A DNA stretch of 64,000 nt, taken from positions 1,798,001 through 1,862,000 of the forward strand of contig JAHRHY010000011.1 of assembly GCA_019671135.1 (NCBI GenBank), in the 5' to 3' direction. Below, in pieces: positions 31,871 to 43,125 of the stretch (position 1 is its first letter; each line of letters opens with the position of its first letter). Origin of the DNA: Linnemannia hyalina. Its lineage: Eukaryota > Mortierellomycota > Mortierellomycetes > Mortierellales > Mortierellaceae. The translations under genes and the position numbers were made by a program. Under the pieces are notes generated by a model. It saw only the letters and a program-made list of their open reading frames with translations. It did no database searches and was not told the origin of the DNA.

Positions 31871-33799
31871 CTAGGCCTTTCCCAACTTATCAAGGCTTCC
31901 AATAGTACTCGCGTCGCTATCCCCACCACCACCAGCAACAACTACCGGCTCACCAACAACCTCAGAACCCAAAACCTCCTCCTTCTCACCCGCAACGCCA
32001 TTCACATCCGTCACCCTCCCAAGCTCATCAATCGTTCCACTTTCCAACTCTGAAGGTTCAACCTCGATCTTGTCGCTCTTCTTGACCGCAGGACGAACAG
32101 GCTTGTCCCAGGGGAGGATGACCAGTGCCAAGAAGAATCCGAACAATCCCATGGCGATCATGGCATAGAACGCGTTCCGGAATCCCTTCATCAATGCCGG
32201 TCCACCTCTCACTGCACCGTTACTGTTGCCGTTCGTTGAGATTGCAATCACATTCAGGATAGCGATTCCAAAGGGTGCGCCGAGTTGGAGACCCGTGTTG
32301 TACAGTGCACCGACGAGACCTTGGTCCTTGTTCTCGGCATCCCGGACGGCAGTGATCTGGATCGGGAGGAGGGAGAGACCGACTCCAAAGATGTGGATAA
32401 TGAACGCCGGGAAGGGGATCGCCCAGTAGGAGGTATGCTCGTTGACGAATGAGAACATCAACGCCGTCACACAACGGAGCAAGAACCCTGTCATGATCAA
32501 CGGCTTCAATGGCAGACGTGGTAAGGTTCGGCCCAGGATTCCAAAGACAACCACGGCAAGGAGGGAATGGACTAGGAAACCGAGGGCGGTCTTGATGGCT
32601 GTCCATTGGTAGACCTCTTGGAAAACCATGTTGGCGTAGTAGATGACGCCTTGGAATTTGGCCATAGAGACGAACGCGAGGGCGACTGAGGTCGAGAAGG
32701 ATTTGACTTTCCAGATCCGTAGAGGCATCAACGGGTGGTGGACTCGGGACTCAATCAACACGAACGATACCATTAGGACAATCGCCACTACAAACACTGG
32801 GACCGTCTTGGCACTCCCCCATCCATACTCCACGCCCGTCGAGATATAATAAACAATACCAGTAACCCCGAGCGTGGCCGTAAAAGCACCCAAGAAATCA
32901 ACCTTGGGCCTCTCGGCCTTGGGGGGTGTCAGGGGGATGACAAAGAAGCTGATCGCCAACAGGATAAAGGCCGCAATGGCCGAGATCCGGAAAATCCACT
33001 GCCATCCAATACTGGCAATCAACCCACCAGCAAGAAGGATCCCCGTGACAGCACCCAGACCGCCAAAGGCTCCGAAAATCGAAAAGGCCTTGGTCCGTTC
33101 AGGCCCTGCAGGGTAGTTGGTCGCGATGAGGGCCATGGCTGTGGGGATGGTACAGGCAGCGCCCATACCCTGGAGGGCGCGGGAGAGGATGAACATGATG
33201 GGGGATGTTGAGAATGAGACGACGAGTGCCCAGAGGGCGAACCAGAACAAACCGGACATGAACATCCTTCGGTGACCAAAGAGATCGCCGAGTCTGCCGG
33301 CGAGGAGGAGGAGACCAGCGAAGGTGATAGTGTAGGCGTTGAGGATCCAAAGGACCTCTGTCACCGTGAAATTGAGATCTTGTGCGATCGGGAGAATCGC
33401 CACGGACACCGATGCACCATTGACTAATGGAATAAAAAGTATCGAAAGCAAACGTAGGGGGTGTTAATGTCTGACAGTGTCGAGTCATCATTGGTCAATG
33501 CGCCGTCCAAATGAAAAAAATTCTTTCGTGCAAATAAAAAAGGGGAATGGTGACTTACCGATGTCAAAGAATTGCGCAGTGGAGACAACGTAAAGAAGGG
33601 CAGGCCTCAGCTTGAGACGGATACGATCAATATCCTTGAGGTCCTTGGGGTCTGTAGGGATAGGAGCAGGAGCAGGTGCTTGTGGTGGCGAAGAGGAAGA
33701 TGGTACAAGGATCTTGTCGGCAGACGGTTGATTGATTTGGACCATCGTGGATGTGTTCGATGGAAGGGATGGGTGGGGTTGTTGAGCCATAATTGCCAA
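31871..33799 (-). CDS. MFS transporter, DHA2-like (copy 2)
   Basis: Two exons, 33799-33559 and 33423-31871, encode 597 aa; the splice position (FFDI|VNGAS) is the same as in copy 1, and the intron is 135 nt. Motif A is GRLGDLFGHRRMF, again with the WILNAYTITFAGLLLL helix. It differs from copy 1 by an N-terminal extension of about 36 residues rich in Pro/Ser/Ala and a longer acidic C-terminal tail. Later in-frame Met codons (M4, M19) are possible starts. The role is the same as copy 1: probable proton-coupled efflux of an unknown compound. The block 32091-32360 is almost identical in DNA to 29041-29310 of copy 1, while the N-terminal half is much more diverged. Confidence 0.92.
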
Positions 33800-33957
33800 T
33801 CAACTAGCTGAGATGATGAATGAAAACAAGGGTATTGATATGAATACAGGGGAGGGGAAATGAAAAAAGGGGAGAAGAGTAGTATCAGAGGATCTGAATT
33901 GCTTTTTGTCTGCGTGGAGATAGATGTTGGTTGAGAGAGCAGGGAGGAATCAGCCAT

Positions 33958-33965
33958 CTTTTATA
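33958..33965 (-). promoter_or_regulatory. TATA box of MFS copy 2
   Basis: TATAAAAG on the minus strand, about 160 bp upstream of the ATG at 33799, matching the element and spacing upstream of MFS copy 1. Confidence 0.6.
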
Positions 33966-35517
33966 TTTTTTGCTGGATTTCTTTTCTTCTCTTTTCTTCG
34001 TTATTTAGTGCACCACTCTGAATGACTTTGGGTTTGTAATCACCTTCACCTACCACTCAACCACCCACCTTATCCCCATTACCCTTCTTCTCTCCCATTT
34101 AGTGTCACAGTGCGCAAGCGGGAAAATCATCGAACGTGGATACAAAACTCCCACTTTTGTCAAATAAACAACATTGCCGTCCAATTAAAGTTGTCAGCTC
34201 GTCCAAAAAAAAAAAAAAAAATCTGCATCTGCGCAGATTCGACAGAAGCACGAAAAAAAAGCACGCCGTCTGGACAATAATGGCAGAGCAAGAACGCTTC
34301 CTCTGCCGCACCCCTGGATCACTCAACTCCTTCCGCGGCAATTGGACCCGGAGTGTCGATTGACCGGGAAAAAGAATACGCCCTTTACGCAGCAGCAGCA
34401 GCACCTTCTTACTCTATCTAAAGAGTAAAACAACAAAACAACAAAACAAAAAAAAAACAAAAAAAAAAAAACCACATGAAATGCTGTTTTTTGCCTTTTT
34501 CAGCATGTCTTTATTCCGCAGTGCATCACTCCAAGCTGGGCTTATGATAGCTAAGAATCTTCAGAGTACTCTCTGTCGTCCTTGGGTGTGTGATGAATAG
34601 CAGTGACAAAGGCGGGTATTAGGAAAGAGTTGAGTAAGAAAAAAAATCGGATGCTGACGTTCGTCTCTTTTAATTTTCCGTGCATAACGCGTGTAAGACC
34701 TCGATGACCCGAGGTACTCCAAAACCGGAAAAGCACAAAAGTACCAGCCACTCACTCCAAATCATCCTTAATGTCTTACTCGCTTTTGTCACTCGTTTCC
34801 TCAGACGTGATGGTTAAGCCGGTAGCCAACATGCCCAAGGTGAAGGTGGTCCGAATTCGCAACGACGCGGGTTGACACTCTATGGTCAAGTAGACGCAGG
34901 TATAGTGAGTTGACCTTTTTGACAGACCGGAAAAACAACAACAGCGCAGCTGAAGGGTTCTCAATTGCCAAGCGTTTTGAGCAAACGAAGGAAGTGGGAC
35001 GCGTTGGATTGACAACTTGGACGTCATTTGCCTCCAATTCCTTCTCCGTCATGGTTAAATGAGCCGGGAAAAGGATATAGACGCTAAACATGAGAAATGT
35101 CCGCCTGCCGGAGTCGAGTTGGAGCCTAAATCAAACACGACGTTGTTTTAGACTTTAGTATGTTGGACCCTTGTCGCGAAGTCATTCACTAACGATAAAT
35201 TAGCGCAGCATCACATTACTACCAACTTGAATATCGGTTCACGTCACGGATGCCAAACAAATGCCATGTACGAGGAGAGAGTATGAGACGAAAAAGAGAA
35301 GCAATGCTTTACTTGTTGTTGCTGTTGATGTCGATGTTCTTGATATTGTGTGATGAGGAAAGGCGGTAATAAAGTCAAAAAATGAAAGATTGGGGGAAAA
35401 AAAGAGGTGCTGAACTATGCTAAACAGAAAAGAAAATAAAACTATACAGGTGTTGGGGAATATGAAAGAAGGGCGAAGAGTGGAAAGAAATGAAGATTTG
35501 ACAACGGGAGGTCAAGC
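33966..35517. other. intergenic, 1.55 kb
   Basis: No recognised gene. A patch of higher complexity at 34550-35100 holds two overlapping minus-strand frames of 83-96 codons with no family resemblance and no clear splice solution. The rest is A-rich runs (34204-34220, 34440-34472) and AT-rich sequence. Confidence 0.5.
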
Positions 35518-38500
35518 TCAACACCGCTCGACTTCTTCAGAGCTCAGGCACAGATGGTCAATTGCCATCAATTCTCGTACAGATCCCCGTCTGATCGATA
35601 GGTACTCCGCGCTGGGTCCAGGGGATGTCGGAGACGAGGACGACGATGCCTCTTGTTGCTTGGTAGGGTAGCGATATTGCTGCTGTTGCTGGTATTGTTG
35701 CTGGTTGTAATGAGGGTGCTGAGATTGTTGCTGCTGCTGTTGCTGGTAGTAGCGTGCTCCTTCGGCTCCATCGACTACCATATTATCATCGTCCTCATCG
35801 CCATCCGAGGCTGGGTCAGACGTAGTCGAGAAATCCATCGAGAATCGCTTGGAACGGTAACCCATCATTGACGACGACATGTCCCGGGTGCCGCTACCGC
35901 CGATACCACCATGTCCACTATAGCTCTTGCTGTGACCCAAAGTGCCATGCGTGGGGCCGGTGGTGTTGTTGACGCGGGGATCAATATGGTACGAGTGCTG
36001 ATGCTGCTGCTGATGCTCCTCGCCCTCTTCGCCGTGTTCCTCCTCCTTGACATGTCCAAGTGTCGAGAATCGTCGTGCCAAGGGACCAGGCGCAGGTGGA
36101 CCCTGAGTGGGCGTAGGTGTATGTACAAGGGGTCGCTCGATCATGGTCTTAATCACTGCATCCTCAACGTCCTCCACGTCCGGTCCGTCAATAGATGATC
36201 CTGATCCTGACCTCGACATCGACTCGCCTCCACTGCCCCCCTGACTTCCTCGTCGCTGGTGGCACTGCTGATGTTGTTGTTGGCGGTGATGGATATGACC
36301 GTTGTTGTCCTCATCATTGTCCTCGCTGCTCTGGACGACGACTGTCGTGGCACCATGGTAGTTGCTACTGGTAGTCGTCACTGACTTGTTGTTGTTGTTC
36401 GAGGTCGGAGAGCCACTCCTGGGGGCTTGGCGCTGCTGGTCGGCCAAGTTAGCCAACTCTGCCAGAGCCGAGAAGGGGTCAATATCCAGTGAACGATGAT
36501 GCTCGTGACCGCGGACGAACCGACTCGAACTGCCTCCAGCTGACTCATGTCGAGGGAAGTTGGGTCGAGGGAATTCTGGTCGCTGCTGTTGGTTGGGGTT
36601 GAATGATCCATCCCTGGGGTTCCTGCTGTAGAAGGGCGAAGGAGGCTCGTTTGAGATGCCCATGGCAGATGACGACCTGGCCATTAAAACAGCGGAGGGA
36701 GGTGTAGACGATGACGATGGAGACGCAAGAGCGGCTGTGGTCGAGGAGGAAGGGGGAACCATGGCAGCCATGGTCGAGGTGCTGTACAGGTGGTGACCAT
36801 GGTTGTTGCCACTGTGTGGAGGCTGAGGTGGCGGTGGAGGGCTGTGCAGAGACGAGATTCCTGGTAGGTTGGGTCTGACGGGCCCATTGTGGGATAATGA
36901 TTGCGAGTGCTGGTGGTGGTGGTGGTGGTGATGTGGGTGTCCTCCGTTTGCACTTGCTCCTCCTCCTCCTGGTGCGGGCATGCCCATCCGGTCAGAAGAT
37001 CCCAGTGAGATTGATCGTGACATGCTGGCGGCAAAATTGAGTGGACCTTTGGTGTCGGGGGTCTTTGGTGGAGTTGAAATAGTCCTAGGGTAAGGTCCTT
37101 GTCCAGGGCCATTGGGATGTTGTTGTTGTTGCTGCTGTTGCTGAGGATGGTGATGATGTGGTGGTGGTGGAGGTGGTTGTTGGTATGCACTGCCTTCTCC
37201 CGAGTAATCACGCGACCCGCTGTGGTGATGGTGTGGATGGTGGTGGTGGTTGAATGCCTTGGGCGAAAACTCTAAAGATGGCATGGAGTGCCTCCGTTCT
37301 ATAAAAGGTCAAAGTGAAAAAAGGTAAACATGAATACATGATTGGTCATAGTATCACCATTGAGTGAGTTTTGGTGTTCTTTGTTACCCCCTAACTCTTA
37401 TTAATATTTTCACCCCCTTTCACTTCTTTTGAAGAGGCCTGAACTGAATTGCGATTATTGGGAGATGCAAAATGAGGGAGGCTCTCATTGACTTACCATA
37501 TGGATCAAATCGGTTATGCCGCGCGACGGAAGGAGACGTTGAGGTGGGCGACGCCAACGGTGGGGAGACCGCACCGTTCGAAGGCCCGTGCTCACCCTTC
37601 ATCTGAAGCTCTATTGTAAAAAATTTGCGAAAAAAAAAGGGATGGGGAAGAGGGGTGGTTAGGGAAGGTCCAAGAGAAAAAAAAATGAGGTGACATAAAA
37701 AATGCAAATGCGGGTGGGGGGAGTATGCAACCAATTGGAACGTTGGCAGTGTTTGTTTTTGCTTGGTTGCTTGTTTGCGTTGCTTTTGTTTGGAATAGGT
37801 TTGCTTACCTGATGGATCTTGGAGGGAGAGTCTTCTGCGCTTACGCTGCATGGATGTGTTGAAGTGGTTCTTGATGGCGTTATCGGGACGGCCTGGCATC
37901 AGCTTGGACATCTCGGCCCACTTGGACCCGAACTGTGCGAATAGCTTGAAAATCAGCTCATCCTCCTTTGCCGTGAAAGGGGACTTGTCAACTATTAGAG
38001 AGGGGTTAACAGTGATTAGTAAGAGTGAGACAATAAGTTTGAAAAGGGGAATGTTGGTGTATGTGTGATGATGATTGTATCGTGCAAGACCATGTTGAAA
38101 GCATGTGCTGACTGGAGGGAGGGTGATAATGAATTGCCAATTGAGTGGGTGAGAAGGAGGATGTGTGTGTTTGTGTGCAAGTCGGTTGTTATAGAGAGAG
38201 TAGGGATGCGATGTTAAGTAAGGTTGAGCCCTTTTGCTCTCCTTTTCTCGCCGCCCTTAGCATTTTGCCCCCTAAAAAATACAAAAAGGGAGGGCATGGG
38301 CGTATTTCTTGTAGGGGGTGTCTGTGGATGTATATAAGGAAGAGAGATGGCGTGCTGAAGGGGATGATGGATGATGGTGATGGATGATGATAAAAACGAC
38401 GACTGGTTGGTGATATATGGGATAAATAGGTATGTGATAGGTGATAGCATTGGTGATGATGGATGATGGTGATGGATGATGATGATCAAAAATGTCCAAA

Positions 38501-41500
38501 AAAAAACTTACTTTTGGGGTCAAGGTGGTTGTGCCAACGCTCTCGGCATTGCTTTCCGGTACGTGATCCAAGTCGGCTGGCAATCAGCACCCACTTTTCC
38601 GCACCCAACTCATTCACCAGCATCCTCAGTTGGCGATCCTCCTAATATTCGTATTTGTTGTCAGCAGAACAAGAGTGAGTTCATTGCTATTTTTTGTTAT
38701 GCAATAACCGTGTGAATATAATAATGAAAAAAAAGAAGAGCTTACCTCGGGGGTCCATGGACCCTTGATCGACCTTGGCTTAGATATCATTCTCCACCGT
38801 TGCAGACACTGATCTTTGTCTCGGGATCCGTTAGGGAAACAGTACTCGGCTATTCTCTTCCAGGCTTTACCGTTGAACTTGACAACAGCCTCGCGAAGTA
38901 AAATGTCCTGGTGATATCAGATAAATATGTCACCGGGGGAGATGGAGAAGAAAATAGATGGATGGTACATGTGCAAGAAGAAATAGAAAAGAACAAAGAT
39001 CATGGGGTTAGTAGTGTGATTTTTGTTCACCTTGCACTTGCAAACGAATGGATGGGTTGTTTGGGTTTGGGGGGGATGTTTATGGGGGGGATGACTTTTG
39101 GACAGCAGTTGCAATGGCAGCAACAGAAAAAACAAGTGAACAATATCGGTACAGGTGAAAAAGAGAGCGGGTGAGGAGGGTCCATGCACGAACACACGCA
39201 CAAGGTCAATAAGAGTCAGTTGAGCGATTCTGTGATGCGATGCGATACGATATTGTTGCAGGGGTGTGTGAGTATGAGTGAGGTAGAGCAAGAGACAAGA
39301 GAAGAGCAAGGGAAGAGAGAGTATTTACAGTTGACGACTGATGGGGCCTATCTTTGATAAGAAGGGTAAAAGGGTAACAACGAGAAGAAGAAAAAGACGT
39401 TGGGTATGTGTGAAAGTGTATGTGTCTTGGTGTGTCGGGAGAATATTCAAGGGAATAAAAAAAGTAGTGGGGGGGATGACAACAGGGGAGAGAAGGAGAT
39501 GTCCGTTGTCGGTTGAGAGTGTTGACGGTGAGTGAGATAATGCAGAGTAGAAGGGAGTGGGGATATGTACAGAGGGGAGTGATAGATGACACGTTGAAAG
39601 GAAAAAAAGAAAGAAGAAAAAGAAGAAAAAAGAGATAAAACGGTGATGGTGAAAGGAAAGAAAAAAAGAACAGTAACGAAAGGAGAAAGGAAGGAACGGA
39701 AACAACCCATGGGCCACATATCTTGGCCATTGTGACTGGCTCAAGTCAACTGACTGCCAGCAAAAGGGGCATGTTGGATATGGAGCAATGGGGATGTTCA
39801 CACCAGTGTAGCTCTCTCTCGCTCTCTCTCTCTCTCTTTTGTCTCCATTACTCTTGTTGTTCTCCTACGTTCTCAGCATCACCAATTGCCACAAGAAAAT
39901 TGTCCCTGCCCCTCGGCTCAGAAGTCAAAGTCCATTGGAGAATAAACCATGGGGAACAGAAAAAAAGAAAGAGAGAAAAAGGGTCGTGTATGCCACACAT
40001 ACAAACGGAACGATTCGAAGGGTTGGATAGTCGCGAAAGAAGTGAAGGAAATGGAGGGATAATAGTGTATCGGACGAAGTGTGGAAAGGGGAGTGAACGA
40101 AGAATGAAAGGAAGAAAAACAAAAGACCAAAAGGAAAGGATCCTTCAGTTGAAGATGAACGAAAAAAAGGGCATTCCAACTCGCTCCCTTTTTCTTTCGT
40201 TCTTCTATCCACATACGCCCACCATGAAATAACAGCCTCCCGTATTACCCCCTTCTATACATCCTCTCTTGTCAAAAGGCCAGCACGCACAACATCGCTC
40301 ACAAAATGTAAGGGGTCAAGACAAGGAAGTCGATAGGATGTCAAAAGAGAGAAAACGCAAATTCAGGGTCATCATCATCAACTCCCCTGTCCTTCTCGTC
40401 CTACCCATCTTTCCATCCCCTCTTCTTCTTCCTTCTTCCTCTTCACTCCCTTCTTCGCTCACTCTGTGTGTAAGTGAGTGTGTTTTGTTCACCTCGCCCC
40501 TTCTTCCTTGAGTGACTATCTCCTTCTTTTTTGTCACTTTTCTTCTTCCTTTTCACCCTTCCTTCATCGTGTATCTTTCCAATGGTTTATCAATCCTTTC
40601 AATTAGCACCTCTTTTCTCTGAGAGCAAATCAAATTAACAAGAGCATCCACAAAAAAAAACCACTCGATACTTTTTTACCACAATTCCTCCGTGCAGGAT
40701 CTCACATATACATCGCTCATGTTGAGGAGAGGGATAGGGAGGAGGAGGGGGGTTTCCAAGAGACGGGGAAGGGAAACGGGAGGAGGGTCAATCGCGCGCG
40801 CCATCTCTCTCTCCCCTCTCTCTCTTGATGCTTTGTTTCTTCTTGCTGTGGGAAGGCAAGAGAGGGGAGGAGAGGTGTTTCTTCTATCCCTCTTTTTGGC
40901 GTTGAAAACTGTCAATCCTCCCTGTCCCCCTCTCCTACCTTCTTTTACTATTTCTTTCTCCCTCTGTCTCCTTTGTGGCATTATGACTCCCACGAGGAAT
41001 GCGCGTAAAAGAGCAACTGACCTATTTTTTGCTTTCAAACCACCTCACACCCACCCACGCGTCTCCATCATACTAAAAAGGATATATACAAAAGAACCCA
41101 ATTGAAAAAAAAAACAAAGCAAATCTCATGGGGATGAGGGCAGGACGTTCCGTTCATGAAGAAATGGCTAGCGTAAATGAGTGAGGAAAAGTATCCGCAT
41201 GGGCATAGAAGGGCGCGTGTGATAGTCTACTTTTTTTTTCTTCTTGTTCCTTCCTTTTTCTTCCTCCCCCTGGAAAAATAGAACAATTGTAAACATTGCC
41301 ACGCCACTGTAAACAAGGAAAACAGAAGGGAGGACACGTTGTAGCCACGAGCATGTACCTCGTGCCTTTTTTCCCATTTCCCAATGCTGCTTGTTTTTGT
41401 TCAGCTCGTTTGCTCGTGAGTTAGGAAGAAAGAGAGGGGGGGGTATGTGCGCTTGGTGGACAACAAAAAAAAAAAAGAAAAAAAAAAAGGTTGTTTACCT

Positions 41501-42536
41501 CTTGTCGGGTCCATTGGGCACCTTGAGTGACACCACCACCAAAACTACCACCAAAACCCTCATCTCCAGAATCTCTATCGGAAGAGCCATCCGAGTCCAT
41601 GGCCGTGTCCATCATATCGTGATGGAGAAGATGGTATCCGCCACTGCCAAGACTACCACGACGATCGTACGATGGCGCGCCTACGCCTGTGGTCGGTCCG
41701 AACTGAAGGTGCATCCTTGTGGGTGTTGGTGGCTTCATGGGCATCGACATCGAATGAGGGATGTGACTGCCAGGCGCTCGGAAGGGTGATTGTGAGTGAA
41801 CTTGTTGGAAGCCGTTAAAGTGCTGCTGCTGTGGTTGTTGGTATTGCTGCTTCTGGTTCTGTTCCTGGTATGGCGCAAACGGCAAGTTTGGGTGGCTCAG
41901 AGAGTGGGTGTGGGAGCGGACCATCCCGTTGCTGTTGCTGTTAGTCTTGTTCAGCATGCCAGTAACATTTGCATGACCATTGCTCGGGAGGTAAGGAGGG
42001 CTAGAGGGGTCCTTGTACGATGGGTATTGAATGTGGTGATGCTCAGGAATAGGGTGTTGCTGTTGTTGTTGCTGATGTGGTTGTGATGGTTGTGGTTGTT
42101 GTTGATTTTGTTGCAGAGGTCGAGGAATGTGGTGTTGCTTTTGTGCGTGGTAAGGAGTCTGCTGCGCTGACTCGACAGGGGAAGAAGTACCATGGTGTGG
42201 ATGAGGATGATTCTGCTGGTGTTGCTGTGCTGGTGAGGAAGTTGTTGAGGATCCATGGGTGTTATTGTTGTGGGGTTGTTGTTGTTCTCTTCGCATGCCG
42301 CTTGGCTGGAATGAGGCGGCGGTCTGTGCTTGACCTCCACCACCAACGACGGCAGCCTTGTTGCTGCCCGGAAAGGGTTGGTGGGAAAAGGCGGCACCGT
42401 GACTGTTGTGGCGGGCATGTGGTTCCGGGCCGTGCGCGCTGCTCGCCATAACTCTGCTTGTGCTTGTAGTGTTGCTATTGCTGAACCTGTTCATGGGATC
42501 TTGAGGTGACATGACTGATGTTGAGTAGGACTCCAT
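35518..42536 (-). CDS. R1R2R3 (three-repeat) Myb transcription factor
   Basis: Six exons, 42536-41499, 38907-38746, 38641-38512, 37991-37809, 37610-37497 and 37298-35518, encode 1135 aa. Three adjacent Myb repeats are assembled by splicing: R1 starts with WTRQE|DILL at residue 342; R2 starts with GPWTPE|EDRQL at about 395 and includes SRTGKQCRERWHNHLDP; R3 is SPFTAKEDE (449 on) with MPGRPDNAIKNHFNTS. R2 and R3 contain the recognition helices typical of c-Myb-like proteins; in R3 the first and third Trp are Phe (F449, F487), a common replacement. The flanks are Gln/His/Ser/Pro-rich, as in activation regions. Three-repeat Mybs regulate cell-cycle and differentiation genes in animals, plants and amoebae through YAACNG sites. 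Intron 1 (38908-41498) is 2591 nt and splits R1. The long Gln/His-rich first exon is supported by frame and by ending exactly at the R1 helix-1 sequence. Confidence 0.9.
38367..38482. repeat. GATG-rich direct repeat in Myb intron 3
   Basis: A 22-bp block (GGATGATGGTGATGGATGATGA) occurs at about 38367-38388 and again at 38461-38482, in GATG-rich surroundings. The second copy begins about 30 nt inside the intron from the exon-3 donor. Confidence 0.75.
39811..39836. repeat. (CT)n microsatellite in Myb intron 1
   Basis: A CT run with one G interruption in the 2591-nt first intron of the Myb gene. Confidence 0.8.
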
Positions 42537-43125
42537 GGAGACTTGTTCTGGTTCTTGTTTGTTTGTAGAGTATGAATGCTCTTGGAGCCTTTTTGTTGCC
42601 TGGCTAGTTGGTCACTTGGTATTGATGTTGTCGGAAGAAAAGTGGGTTGCTTGGTTTATCTGGGATACTGTATGGATGGACGTGTGACAAAAGAAACAGA
42701 GGCAGATGCTGGATGGGTATGATGTGAAAGATGCAAAACAAGCGATAGAAAGACAGTTAACAAATGTGGTATATGGTATATATATGAAAAAAGGAGAAAG
42801 AAAAAGGAGAAAAATGCGAGGTGAACGTGTCAGAAAAGTGCACAGCACAAAAAAAAAGATAGGGGAGGATGACAAGAATTGTTGAGGGGTGGAAAGAAGA
42901 AGAAGAAAAAAAAGTGGAAAGTGGAAGGAGGAAGACAACACAGGAGGATATATATATGCGAGATTCAAGGGTGATGACAAAAGCGACAATGCGACGGGAG
43001 ACAAGGAGCTGAGAAAGAAAAGGGAGGCCCATAGAACGAGAGAAAAAGAATATGAACGAACGAACAACAACAACAACAACAGCAAAAAAAGGTACAGAGG
43101 AAGGGGTACTCATAGGTAAAGCGAA
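42537..43125 (-). promoter_or_regulatory. pyrimidine-rich upstream tract of the Myb gene
   Basis: On the coding (minus) strand the 0.5 kb before the Myb ATG is C/T-dominated, with two TATATATA-type stretches at about 42778-42786 and 42948-42957. It has the same character as the tracts upstream of the CCCH, MATH, SH3, Kelch and Frizzled-like genes. Confidence 0.45.

Noticed and set aside
34551..35091. Overlapping minus-strand frames of 83-96 codons
   Set aside because: No family resemblance, no clear splice solution and no codon pattern; kept as intergenic.
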